64,000 nt of DNA from Patiriisocius sp047731265 (lineage in GTDB: Bacteria; Bacteroidota; Bacteroidia; Flavobacteriales; Flavobacteriaceae), in contig NZ_CP159835.1 of assembly GCF_047731265.1 (NCBI RefSeq), positions 3,723,055 through 3,787,054 on the forward strand, given 5' to 3'. Shown in pieces: positions 27,598-36,806 of the stretch (position 1 is the stretch's first letter; every line of letters starts with the position of its first letter). The notes beneath the pieces were generated by a model. The model was not told where the DNA came from, searched no databases, and saw only the letters and a list, made by a program, of their open reading frames with translations. The position numbers and the translations under genes are program-made.

Positions 27598-29970
27598 ATG
27601 CAAGAAAATAATAAATCGAATACCTTAAAAAGCGAAGATTTTAATTTACGGGAGTTTTTAGAAAAATATTTATTTCATTGGAAATGGTTTGTCTTTGGAC
27701 TACTATTGGCTGTTTTAGGTGCCTTTATGTTCCTGCGATATACAACGCCTCAATTTGAGGTGACATCTACCATTTTAATTCAGGACAAAGAAAATGAAAG
27801 TTTATCTTCTGAACTTTCAGCATTTGAAGACTTAGGACTTGCCTCTACTGGAAAATCGCAATTTGACACTGAAATAGGCATCTTGAAATCAAGAAGTCTA
27901 ATGGAACGGGTTATTCAAAAAATAAAAATAAACAAAACATACTTTGCTGAAGGAAGTTTTCGTGATTCAGAATTGTATGGTAAGAGTCTCCCTTTCAAAA
28001 TTAATTTCTTTGGCAGAGACTCCCTAATTTATGCTAAAGACACCTTAATTTCAATAACCACAACTTCAAAAAGCAACTTTGATTTAATCAATGCTAAGGG
28101 TAAGAATATCGGAAATTATGTTTTTGGCGAAAACATTAAGAGTAAAATTACAGATTTCACTGTAATACCAACGGGATCAGTTCCATTAGAAATTGGACTA
28201 AAAATTAATATCCAGATCAGCCCTATAAAGATTGTTGCAGAGTCTTATAGAAATCAAATTCTTATCGAACCGGTGAATAGAAAATCGAGTTTGGTTAAAA
28301 TGTCTCTTAAAGGAGCTAACAAAGAAAAATCATCCGATATCTTAAGCTTTTTACTAAAACAATATAATATAGAGTCTATTATTGATAAAAGCCTGATCGC
28401 TAAAAAAACTGATAAATTCATCAGTGAGCGAGTTAATGGGATTTCAGAAGAATTATTACTTCTTGATAATGATGTAGAAGTTTTTAAAACCACCAACAAA
28501 TTAACCGATCTAGACTTTGAAGCTAATATCATTTTAAACTCAAATGATGCTTTAGAAAAAGAAACCTTAGATCTAAAAACTCAATTGAAGATGATCGATT
28601 ATGTAATTGATCATATTAGTAAAAACGACAAAGACCTTATACCGTCAAATTTAGGCTTACCAAGTGTTTCGTTGAATGAAAGTGCGTCGCGATACAATGA
28701 AATATTATTAGAATTGAATAGGCTTTCACAAAGTTCTAACGATTTAAATCCGGTAATTATCAATTTAAAAAATCAAGTTGACAACTTAAGGGTAAGTGTT
28801 TCTCAAAGTTTACTCAATTTAAAATCCACGCTTACTATTACTTTGAATGATTTAGAAAGCCAAGAAACTAAATTAAATTCAAAAATAACCTCAGTGCCTA
28901 AAAAAGAAAGGCAGTTCAGAGATATTAAACGACAGCAACAAATTATAGAAACACTCTATTTATACTTATTACAAAAAAAAGAGGAAAATGCTATCGCACT
29001 AGCCGTTAAAGCGCCCAATGCAAAAATTATAGATGTTGCGTATGGTGGTCCAAGACCAATTTCCCCCAGACGAATTTTAGTCTACCCTATTTCCGGTGCT
29101 CTGGGTATCTTAGTTCCTTTTGTCTTATTATACCTCATGTTCTTATTTGATAATAAAGTGCAAACCATTGATGACTTAGATTCTAACTTAAGTGCGCCCA
29201 TTCTTGGCGACATACCAAGATATAAAGGAGATGGTGAGTTCATCATTTCAATTACAGATACAAGCCCTATTACTGAAGCATTTCGCATTCTCAGAACGAA
29301 TGTGTATTTCCTTCTGGCTAAAAAAGGTCCAGACGCTAAAACCATATTTGTTTCTTCCACCATTAAAGGGGAAGGGAAATCTTTTGTTTCAATTAATTTA
29401 GCACGTATCATTTCATTATCATCAAAAAAAGTTTTGTTGATTGGGGCAGATATACGCAGTCCAAAATTATCTGAATATATGAACATCCCCGATAAAGACG
29501 GGCTCACTCATTATTTAGCGATAGACACGCTTGCACCTGAGGAACTAATTGAACATAATTCTTTATATAATTTTGATATATTGCAGGGTGGTGTAATCGC
29601 GCCGAACCCTTCAGAATTACTTATGAATGGGCGTTTTGATAAATTACTAACCTATGCAAAAGCAAATTACGATTATATTATTGTAGATACCGCTCCAGTA
29701 AATTTAGTGACAGACACGGTTGAACTGAGTGAGGGCAAATCAGATTTATTTGTTTACGTAATTAGGGCTAATTATTTAGATAAACGGATGCTGAAAATTC
29801 CAGAGAAACTTTATGAAAGTGAACGCATAAAAGACATGGCATTTATTCTTAATGATACCAATCCAAAGAGTGCTCATGGGTATGGGTATGGGTATGGATA
29901 TGGATACGGTTATGGATATGGTAATAATGAACACAATAATAAGTCGTGGTTTAAAAAATTGTTTAAATAG
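27598..29970 (+). CDS. Wzc-like polysaccharide co-polymerase / tyrosine autokinase
   Basis: 790 residues. An N-terminal Wzz domain with TM1 (~28-47, WFVFGLLLAVLGAFMFLRY), a long periplasmic coiled coil (~240-440), a second helix (~500-520) after PRPISPRRILVYP, then a cytoplasmic BY-kinase: Walker A STIKGEGKSFVSINLA, Walker A' VLLIGADIRSPKL, Walker B YDYIIVDTAP. The tail has a tyrosine cluster made of seven Gly-Tyr units followed by NNEHNNKSW, serving as the autophosphorylation site. It controls chain length and export with the Wza-like protein. No Wzb-type phosphatase is in the window. It is the last plus-strand gene of the island arm. Confidence 0.9.
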   Translation: MQENNKSNTLKSEDFNLREFLEKYLFHWKWFVFGLLLAVLGAFMFLRYTTPQFEVTSTILIQDKENESLSSELSAFEDLGLASTGKSQFDTEIGILKSRSLMERVIQKIKINKTYFAEGSFRDSELYGKSLPFKINFFGRDSLIYAKDTLISITTTSKSNFDLINAKGKNIGNYVFGENIKSKITDFTVIPTGSVPLEIGLKINIQISPIKIVAESYRNQILIEPVNRKSSLVKMSLKGANKEKSSDILSFLLKQYNIESIIDKSLIAKKTDKFISERVNGISEELLLLDNDVEVFKTTNKLTDLDFEANIILNSNDALEKETLDLKTQLKMIDYVIDHISKNDKDLIPSNLGLPSVSLNESASRYNEILLELNRLSQSSNDLNPVIINLKNQVDNLRVSVSQSLLNLKSTLTITLNDLESQETKLNSKITSVPKKERQFRDIKRQQQIIETLYLYLLQKKEENAIALAVKAPNAKIIDVAYGGPRPISPRRILVYPISGALGILVPFVLLYLMFLFDNKVQTIDDLDSNLSAPILGDIPRYKGDGEFIISITDTSPITEAFRILRTNVYFLLAKKGPDAKTIFVSSTIKGEGKSFVSINLARIISLSSKKVLLIGADIRSPKLSEYMNIPDKDGLTHYLAIDTLAPEELIEHNSLYNFDILQGGVIAPNPSELLMNGRFDKLLTYAKANYDYIIVDTAPVNLVTDTVELSEGKSDLFVYVIRANYLDKRMLKIPEKLYESERIKDMAFILNDTNPKSAHGYGYGYGYGYGYGYGNNEHNNKSWFKKLFK

Positions 29971-29989
29971 ACATTAAATAGTTTTATTT

Positions 29990-30925
29990 AAAGAACATTG
30001 TTTTTTGGTAATTTAACAAAACCTCCTATGTTTTTAGAACTGTAAGTACCTATAAAAAGCCGTCCCAACAACGAGGTCAAAAGGCATCGTTTTTCCTTCT
30101 GACAAGATACGTTCTAAAAGATCAGAAAATTGTTGCGGGTTAGGTTCATTCTCATTCTCAAACCAACCAAAATAGGCTGTATGGCTTAAAAGCTCTTTAT
30201 ATTTTATTCCCTTAAGAGTTCCTTATATGCCAGCATTAAATGCCGTAAAACGATTGTCTCCTTATACTGCACCTTTTGTAACTCCAGCTTCTCCAACTAT
30301 ATTTGGCGTAAAATATGGGGAACCCTTGGTGTTGCCTCTAAACGAATAGATAATATCGTTTTAAATACTAAGATTTTTGAATGTAAACGCGTTTTACCTA
30401 CCCTATCATAATTCATTAGGAAATCTCTATAACTCCATCTAACAGAAAGTTTATTGTTAAATAAAGGAATGGTTATAAAGTCAGAAAGTTAAAGGTTAAG
30501 ACCTGGAAAAGCACGAGCATTGTTTGATATTGCCAGATTACCATTTGACGAAAACAATCTGTTCCAAAGCACTTCACCTTATTTAACTCCTAGATGTAAT
30601 TGCAGCTTATTGTCTCACAAACCTAAAATAAAGTTCATTGACAAACAATTCATTTTTAGATGCTACATTACCGATAAATGCAGCTTTATAAGAAACATCA
30701 AATTCATCTTCAAAAGTAAAAAAATCCAATAACAAAGCGTTTTTTAATTGAAATACATTGCTGTTTTTTATTTGACCAAAACTATTGGAGTTCAACCAAA
30801 AAGTAATCTATATGTTACAAGATAATATCCTAGTTGATTCTAATAAATCTGAGATTTATTTTGAGCACCTACTTGTAAGATTCCAACAAAATAATCACCT
30901 TTAGAATAAAGTGTTTATGTTTCAT
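29990..30925 (-). pseudogene. Decayed Wzi-like outer-membrane capsule-assembly barrel
   Basis: The 1.09-kb gap after the wzc-like gene holds a broken minus-strand gene. Pieces in successive frames: a possible signal (MKHKHFIL... near 30925), NSFGQIKNSNVFQLKNALLL and then FIGNVASKNELFVNELYFRF (30607-30790), LAISNNARAFPGLNL, then after a TAA LSDFITIPLFNNKLSVRWSY (about 30400-30540), DIIYSFRGNTKGSPYFTPNI, KGIKYKELLSHTAYFGWFEN, and a frameshifted end GTYSSKNIGGFVKLPK. The order and the alternating aromatic strands fit a Wzi-family beta barrel. At least four stops and two or more frameshifts make it non-functional. Bases 30926-31061 show nothing firm. Confidence 0.6.
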
Positions 30926-31061
30926 ATACACTCTTTTATTATTGAATGGTAATTTACATTATTCTTAATTTAATTAAATAAATCAGTCTTTGTGAAGCTT
31001 AAGCACCTGTTTCGTCTTATCAATTTCTCTAGTTGCTGGAATTTTTTTCACAACCCTAATA

Positions 31062-31892
31062 TTATTTTTGCCGCTTTAAATTTAGCAACGTTTTTTTATT
31101 AATTCTTGATCTTTCCTTGTCAAAAGCCCAACCCCATTTATTAAAATACTTGATAGCAGATTTAATATGATACGACAATAATTTTTTGTTTTTATAGGAC
31201 CCCTTTTCATAATTATGAACTATTTCAACTTTTGGGTAATACACTAACCTACTAATCTTACCTATTCTGCGACATAAATCAACATCTTCAAGATACATGA
31301 AAAATCGCTCATCAAAGCCTTCAACTTTTTTTAAAACAGAAGTTCTAATCATCATAAAGCAACCCGACAAGATTGGAATTTCCGCTTCTTCATTATAACA
31401 GTAGAAGCGTAATTCATATCTATTTTCAAGTCTCTTTTTAATCCCCTTAAAGGGAATAAATCGTCTTAATATAAGGTCTTTTGGAGATGGTATGAGTTTA
31501 CATAAATTTTGTGTGTCTCCATTTGGGTACACAATTTTTGGCATTAAGAGGCCAATTGAAGCATCTGACTCTGTCTTATAAATTAAATCCTTTATAATTG
31601 AAGGATCAAAATACACATCTGGATTTAATAAAATATGATAATCACTTTCTAATTGATATGCTCCATTAAAAGCAATATTGTGAGCGGCTCCAAAGCCTAC
31701 ATTGGTATTGTTAAAAATATATTTAACTCTAGAGTCACTGCAAAGTGCGCTAAGTGAATCAGAAGCTGAGTTGTCAACAATAAAAAGAATTGAAGTTGAA
31801 CCATATCCTAAGAACGAATCGATAACTTTTTTGATGTCTTCTTTAGAATTGTGATAGACTACGAGAGATGCGGTTATTAAAATATCTTTCAT
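31062..31892 (-). CDS. Family 2 glycosyltransferase (rhamnosyltransferase/WbbL-like)
   Basis: 276 residues, GT-A fold, cytoplasmic face of the membrane. ILITASLVVYHNSKEDIKK at the N-terminus, FIVDNSASDSL, NNTNVGFGAAHNIAF and the metal motif HILLNPDVYFDP are typical of the WbbL group, which often adds rhamnose or a related deoxysugar. The acceptor-side motif is FFMYLEDVDLCRRIGKI. It is the most downstream glycosyltransferase of the minus-strand island. The gap upstream contains a relic acyltransferase, so it may once have been preceded by that gene. Confidence 0.85.
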   Translation of the reverse strand: MKDILITASLVVYHNSKEDIKKVIDSFLGYGSTSILFIVDNSASDSLSALCSDSRVKYIFNNTNVGFGAAHNIAFNGAYQLESDYHILLNPDVYFDPSIIKDLIYKTESDASIGLLMPKIVYPNGDTQNLCKLIPSPKDLILRRFIPFKGIKKRLENRYELRFYCYNEEAEIPILSGCFMMIRTSVLKKVEGFDERFFMYLEDVDLCRRIGKISRLVYYPKVEIVHNYEKGSYKNKKLLSYHIKSAIKYFNKWGWAFDKERSRINKKTLLNLKRQK

Positions 31893-31919
31893 TATTTGTT
31901 TTTAATGCATTTTTTAAAA

Positions 31920-32345
31920 TTCATAAATCTATTTTATTTGACCCATATTTTCCCCATCTAGGAGGTTTAAAATTGAAAATCATAATTGGCTATGCTGGCA
32001 TACCAGCAGCAATAAAATACTCTGGCAAACCTTTTGAACCCACAAAATTTTAATCAACAATAGTCGCTTTTTAAAATGTAAAATGCTTAAAATAAGTAAT
32101 TTGAACACGTCCATTTATTTCTTCATTCTTTCCAATGGTTAAGCAAAATCTACTCTCGTTATTTAATAGAAAAGCCTCCATCCTGCGGCCAAAACCAGTT
32201 GTAAAATAGTCGCCGGCTTTGATCTGGCGTTTATTTTTAATGTAAAAAAAGACGAATTAATTTTGCACTGCTAAAAAATAGTTTTGTGTAAAATAATGAC
32301 CGCACTAATTTTGTAGTTCCAATTAAACCATATTTTTTTATCCTA
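31920..32345 (-). pseudogene. Decayed left-handed beta-helix acyltransferase
   Basis: The 475-base gap reads, on the minus strand, KYGLIGTTKLVRSLFYTKLF and then SSAKLIRLFLH, a frameshift, IKNKRQIKAGDYFTTGFGRR and MEAFLLNNESRF, CLTIGKNEEINGRVQIT, a stop, a deletion, and finally LPEYFIAAGMPA, stop, PIMIFNFKPPRWGKYG. This is the start and the end of a hexapeptide-repeat sugar O-acetyltransferase (WcaF/maltose acetyltransferase type): the TTGFG.R.EAF motif and the IVAG.PA..I..(Y/F)NF ending are diagnostic. The central beta-helix with the catalytic histidine is gone. It may once have acetylated the polysaccharide. Confidence 0.65.
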
Positions 32346-32367
32346 CTTATCTTTGTTTAGATATGAT

Positions 32368-33498
32368 TTATTTTAAGAGTGTCTCAAATAATTCGTCCCA
32401 CCCATTTACAAAAGGTTGTTCATAGTCAATAGCATCTGTTTTATCAAACACCAATTTATTCTCTGAAGCATTTATAATTAATTCAGATAATTGGACAGCA
32501 TCATCAGGGTTAAAAAAACTCACAAAATCGTAGTTACCAAGGGTTTCTTTTGCGTAGGGTAAATTAGAAACAAACATGGGCTTGTTAAACTGTTTAAATT
32601 CGCTTAGGGGTAATCCCCAAGTTTCTAATTTTGACGGAAAAATAAGACCATCACATTCTGAATAGTGTTTGTACACTTCTTCTCTTTTTATCAATCCAAT
32701 AAATCTAATATTATCTAAATGTTTATATTTTTTAATAATTGCCTTAGAATACTTGTTTTCTGAACCATCAATTGTAATTATAACTTCAACGTTTTGACTT
32801 TTTTTCTCTAACAACAATCTCATAGCTTCACAGATAACTTCAATGTTTTTAAAAGGTCTCGGGAATGTTGGGAAAAAGAACACTTTTCTAGAAGCCTCTT
32901 TATTATTCAATTTCTTCTTGCTTTTCTCCAAATATTTACTTTCAATTTTAGGAACTTCTGGCGGCGCTATAATAATTTTATACCTGCCGAGATTGAACAT
33001 CGCTTCAAATTGATTTTTAATCCACAACTGCTGGACGATTACATATTTGTTTTTTTTAATATTTATTTTATATAAATATTTATAAAACAACCTGAAAAAA
33101 AACTGTGTTGGTTGCACATAAATATCACTAAAATTTAACGTATTAAAAGGTGATGGATTATGACAATACACAGCTTGACTCACATTACCAAGACTAGGTG
33201 ACATATCGTGTAAAGACAACCAAAAAAACACATTATGCTCTTTGGCTAAGCTTTTAAAATAAAAATATTCATAATACAAGCGGTAGGCATAAGATGTTCT
33301 TGATTTTGGGAATTCTATAAACGCTATATTGGCATACTCACTTTCATCAAACAAGCCCTTTTTATGTACTAAAGCGATGAACCTATATTGATTTAGATAA
33401 CTACTGTCATTTAAAAACACCAAACAGTCTGTTAATACAGACAAAGGTCCTCCTTCGAAAAAATTTATGGCTGATATTACTATATTACGTTTTGACAT
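32368..33498 (-). CDS. Group 1 glycosyltransferase (GT4-type)
   Basis: 376 residues, GT-B fold. The N-terminal half has NFFEGGPLSVLTDCLVFLN. The donor domain has FFFPTFPRPFKNIEVICEAM, FIGLIKREEVYKHYSECD and the C-terminal E-x7-E-type motif FPSKLETWGLPLSEFKQF. It would transfer a sugar to the lipid-linked repeat unit at the inner membrane. 21 bases downstream of the polymerase gene. Sugar and linkage cannot be inferred. Confidence 0.8.
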   Translation of the reverse strand: MSKRNIVISAINFFEGGPLSVLTDCLVFLNDSSYLNQYRFIALVHKKGLFDESEYANIAFIEFPKSRTSYAYRLYYEYFYFKSLAKEHNVFFWLSLHDMSPSLGNVSQAVYCHNPSPFNTLNFSDIYVQPTQFFFRLFYKYLYKINIKKNKYVIVQQLWIKNQFEAMFNLGRYKIIIAPPEVPKIESKYLEKSKKKLNNKEASRKVFFFPTFPRPFKNIEVICEAMRLLLEKKSQNVEVIITIDGSENKYSKAIIKKYKHLDNIRFIGLIKREEVYKHYSECDGLIFPSKLETWGLPLSEFKQFNKPMFVSNLPYAKETLGNYDFVSFFNPDDAVQLSELIINASENKLVFDKTDAIDYEQPFVNGWDELFETLLK

Positions 33499-33519
33499 AT
33501 TCTCTTAAAATTGAATTCT

Positions 33520-34635
33520 TTAATCTAGTCTGTATCTATGGAAATCAGGGTTAATAAAAACCCCTTTATATGGTAAAAACAAATCTGGATAGCCTACTAT
33601 AGATTGAAAAAACAAAAAAAGCGTAACTATAAATAATAGTAAAAGTAAATTGACTTTATAATGCTTATTTTCTATCAATAAAAATTGGGAAGCTATAAGC
33701 AATACTTCCATGGTAGCAAAATATAAACCTCCCCTGTTGACTATAACCAATATAGAACTCGAGAATAGAAAATAAATAATGAGTCCAACAAAATAACCAT
33801 TAAAAATTATTTTGTAGTATGACAGTTTCGCTGTTAAATATTTGTAGTTATAAATAAATATCCCTAGAAAAAGAAATCTCTTAATCAACCCCATTATACC
33901 AAGTCTGTATTGTTCGGGGTCCTCTTGGTATCTTTCTGTATAAGCCAAGACTTTGGCTGAACCCATACCTCCAATATTATCTCCTACAAAAGAAAAAGCT
34001 AAAATTGGTAAGCTTGTTTTTCCTATAATAAAGGAGACTCCAAGTATTGCAATGATTAAAGATTGCTTTATATCTTTATTTAAAAAATAATATACACTGA
34101 AAAGAATCGCTGAACTATGAAATAAAAACGCTAATCCAACTAAAAGAAAAAATTTAAGCGCATTTTTATTTACAACATATCGCAATGCAAATAAACAAAT
34201 CCCTAAAGCAATTAGTTGCCTATTGGATCCCATTACACCCATGCTTGTAGCATAGAACACTAATAATGAAATAAAAATATAAGGGCTCAGTCTTTTAAAT
34301 GCTGAAAAAACCAACACATAATAAAGTAACGCATGCACCACAAGAAATGCAGTGTAACTGCCCATTAAGTTTTTTACTATTAAAACAAAAAAACTATATC
34401 CTTGCTCAAATCCAGTTATTGTCAAATATACATCTGAGATAGTTCTTATTTCTTCAAAATGCACTAGATAGGTTTCCCAGTCTGTACCTGTTTGCCAACG
34501 AAATCCAACTTGAAAAACAAAAAGAGCATACACCGCAAACAACATGCCATTATGCTGAATAGATGTAAGACTTGTTCTTAATTCAAGGAATGAAAAAATC
34601 AATAAAACCACTAATGTAAATATGTATATACTCAT
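33520..34635 (-). CDS. EpsG-family polysaccharide polymerase (Wzy-like)
   Basis: 371 residues with about ten membrane helices. The motif FRWQTGTDWETYLVHFEEI near residue 47 and FEQGYSFFVLIVKNL match the EpsG family, which act as O-antigen/exopolysaccharide polymerases on the periplasmic side. It should link flipped repeat units. The start overlaps the last base of the upstream glycosyltransferase stop (34635), so translation is coupled. Highly divergent sequence is expected for this class, so assignment rests on the motif and topology. Confidence 0.75.
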   Translation of the reverse strand: MSIYIFTLVVLLIFSFLELRTSLTSIQHNGMLFAVYALFVFQVGFRWQTGTDWETYLVHFEEIRTISDVYLTITGFEQGYSFFVLIVKNLMGSYTAFLVVHALLYYVLVFSAFKRLSPYIFISLLVFYATSMGVMGSNRQLIALGICLFALRYVVNKNALKFFLLVGLAFLFHSSAILFSVYYFLNKDIKQSLIIAILGVSFIIGKTSLPILAFSFVGDNIGGMGSAKVLAYTERYQEDPEQYRLGIMGLIKRFLFLGIFIYNYKYLTAKLSYYKIIFNGYFVGLIIYFLFSSSILVIVNRGGLYFATMEVLLIASQFLLIENKHYKVNLLLLLFIVTLFLFFQSIVGYPDLFLPYKGVFINPDFHRYRLD

Positions 34636-35717
34636 TACATTAAGTTTTTATATAAGGCGCTAAATTGACTTAAAACATATGTATTAGAAAAATTAGTAGT
34701 GTAATATTTCTTATACGGTCCACTTAGCTTCTGTTCAGCAAAATCGAGTGTATCGATAATACTCTCGACTGTATTCTCAAACAAAAATGCTTCAGAGATA
34801 ATAACTTCTGGGATTGCGCATTTATTTGAAGCAATTACGGGTTTATTAAATAAATAGCCTTCAATAATTGGCAAACCAAAACCTTCTGCATATTCCGCCG
34901 GCATCAATACCATATCACAGACCGAATAATAGGTAATGAGGCTCGCGTCATTTATATAGCCTAAAAGCTTTATGTTCTTTAAATTCAATGTTTCTATTTG
35001 ATTGCCATAAAAATCATACAATGGACCTTTACCTGCAACAAAAATTTCAAAATTACTGTCTTCTAATTGCTCAGCTACTTTTATGAGTAAATCGATTCTA
35101 GCCCTTTCTTCCATACTTCTCACTACGAACACCTTGGTTTTATTAGGATCAAATTCAACTATTAATTCAGCTTCATTTTTAGACTTGCTTTTTAGGCTAA
35201 ACTTTTCTAGATGTGATGTATTAGGTATAATTACAAAATTTTCTGAAGTGGTGAATAAACTCATTTTTTTTGTGAATTCAGATATAAAATGAACAAAACC
35301 TACCCTGAGATACAAGATTTTTTCTAACACATAAAACACACTTTTTAATGTATGTTTATTTACTTTATTTTGGTAATATAATGCGTCGTGAACCGTAAGC
35401 AAATTTGTTTTATACATACAAGCTATACTCATCAAAGCATTATGCGAGTGAATAAAAATTGACTTCTCCTTTCTTTTAATCCTCATTATAAAGAAATTGA
35501 AGACGAAAAATTTCAAAAAATTAGCTTTAATACCTATACATAACAACCCATTATATTTATAAACACTTGTTTTATCATCCCAATGTATATAATAGTTTAT
35601 GTTACTATTTATAGCTTTTGATTGAAAATCAATAACATTTTCAACCCCTCTTTTATGCTTTAACATATTGTTAAAGCCCAAATACAAGACTTTCGTATTT
35701 TTAAAGGTGTCTTTCAT
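34635..35717 (-). CDS. Group 1 glycosyltransferase (GT4-type)
   Basis: 360 residues, GT-B. HSHNALMSIACMYKTNLL, then FVVRSMEERARIDLLIKVAE, and the donor-binding region VCDMVLMPAEYAEGFGLPII with the E-x7-E acids, followed by KPVIASNKCAIPEVI. The family 4 signature is clear in the C-terminal half; the N-terminal half is variable and Lys/Phe-rich. It is 3 bases from the WbsX-like gene and overlaps the polymerase by one base. Confidence 0.8.
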   Translation of the reverse strand: MKDTFKNTKVLYLGFNNMLKHKRGVENVIDFQSKAINSNINYYIHWDDKTSVYKYNGLLCIGIKANFLKFFVFNFFIMRIKRKEKSIFIHSHNALMSIACMYKTNLLTVHDALYYQNKVNKHTLKSVFYVLEKILYLRVGFVHFISEFTKKMSLFTTSENFVIIPNTSHLEKFSLKSKSKNEAELIVEFDPNKTKVFVVRSMEERARIDLLIKVAEQLEDSNFEIFVAGKGPLYDFYGNQIETLNLKNIKLLGYINDASLITYYSVCDMVLMPAEYAEGFGLPIIEGYLFNKPVIASNKCAIPEVIISEAFLFENTVESIIDTLDFAEQKLSGPYKKYYTTNFSNTYVLSQFSALYKNLM

Positions 35718-35720
35718 TAT

Positions 35721-36806
35721 TTATTTAACAATATGCTTTTTAAGTGCTTCTAAATGCTTTTTACCCCAACGTAAATCTGGCTCCATATAATTTCCTTCTG
35801 CCCACTCATTCCATGATTTTAAAAAAATGATTTTATTCTCAGGTTTTTTAGTGTCGACAATATCTACCACTTCTTTTACATGTTTTTCGAAATAGGCTGG
35901 TGTTGAATTTGTTAAAACCAATCCCTCCCTTCCACTGCGAGCAGTATGATCCCAACCAGGTATTATACTTGGGAAAACATTTTCTATTTTATCTTCTTCA
36001 GGCGAAATAAAGTATTTGGACACTGTTTTATATGGGTATGCTAATGGCACATTTCTGAATATCCTATTCAATCTATTATACACCTTTTGACTAAAGGTGC
36101 GATGGTTAAGGGTATAGTTAAAAAGACGTGTCGTATTTACTGCATCAAATCCATTGGCTAACACCTCTTTAACATTAAACTTTGAATCAATACAATGACC
36201 CACAAAATAGATTTTTTCCAATCCATTTTCTAGCGCTAGTTTTTGCCATGTCTCCATAAACAAGTTAACTCCTGGTTCACCTACAGGTTTATAAATCATA
36301 AATAATGGTCTCCCATTAATTGTAATATATCTCTTGTCTTTTAATGCAGGAAGTACTTCATAAAAATGTGCGGTATAATCTTCTATCCCAGGATATAATT
36401 GCTCTATTAAAATATTACGATTGGCCATGCCGTGGGCAAATCCTTTCCAAGTTTCATTGGCCCAAGCTAAACAAAAAGGAAAATCAGGTTCTCCTGAATC
36501 CAAAACTTCCTTAAAAGGTCGTTCTATTAAGCGTTTACCATTGCCAAACCAATAATGCCAATAGATGAATCCTTCAACTCCATATTCGCGTGCCATGTCT
36601 GCTTGCGCTTTTCTAGTCTCAGCAACTCTTAAATCATAATACCCCAAATCTGCCGGAACTCTGGGTTGATAATGCCCTTTAAATAAAGCCTTTGCTTTAC
36701 CTACATTAGTCCATTCTGTAAACCCCTTTCCCCACCAAGTATCATTCTCTGGAATCGGGTGGTATTGAGGCAGATAAAATGCGATTACACGCGCTTTTTT
36801 ATTCAT
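35721..36806 (-). CDS. WbsX-like / GH99-like domain protein
   Basis: 361 residues. The N-terminus AFYLPQYHPIPENDTWWG, GFTEWTNVGKAKALFKG, EGFIYWHYWFGNGKRLIERP and LKSWNEWAEGNYMEPD are the hallmarks of the WbsX family (glycoside hydrolase 99-like, (beta/alpha)8 barrel). Members are common in O-antigen and capsule loci of Gram-negatives; their exact role, glycosyl transfer or endo-type cleavage, is not established. No signal peptide, so it would act in the cytoplasm. The flippase stop lies one base upstream. Confidence 0.85.
   Translation of the reverse strand: MNKKARVIAFYLPQYHPIPENDTWWGKGFTEWTNVGKAKALFKGHYQPRVPADLGYYDLRVAETRKAQADMAREYGVEGFIYWHYWFGNGKRLIERPFKEVLDSGEPDFPFCLAWANETWKGFAHGMANRNILIEQLYPGIEDYTAHFYEVLPALKDKRYITINGRPLFMIYKPVGEPGVNLFMETWQKLALENGLEKIYFVGHCIDSKFNVKEVLANGFDAVNTTRLFNYTLNHRTFSQKVYNRLNRIFRNVPLAYPYKTVSKYFISPEEDKIENVFPSIIPGWDHTARSGREGLVLTNSTPAYFEKHVKEVVDIVDTKKPENKIIFLKSWNEWAEGNYMEPDLRWGKKHLEALKKHIVK

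Noticed and set aside
30983..31051. 22-codon minus-strand frame just after the family 2 glycosyltransferase
   Set aside because: Lysine-rich and short with a GTG start; could be the end of a lost gene but cannot be supported.
31868..32053. 61-codon plus-strand ORF in the gap before the group 1 glycosyltransferase
   Set aside because: It is the reverse of the acyltransferase relic's C-terminal end, which gives a better explanation.
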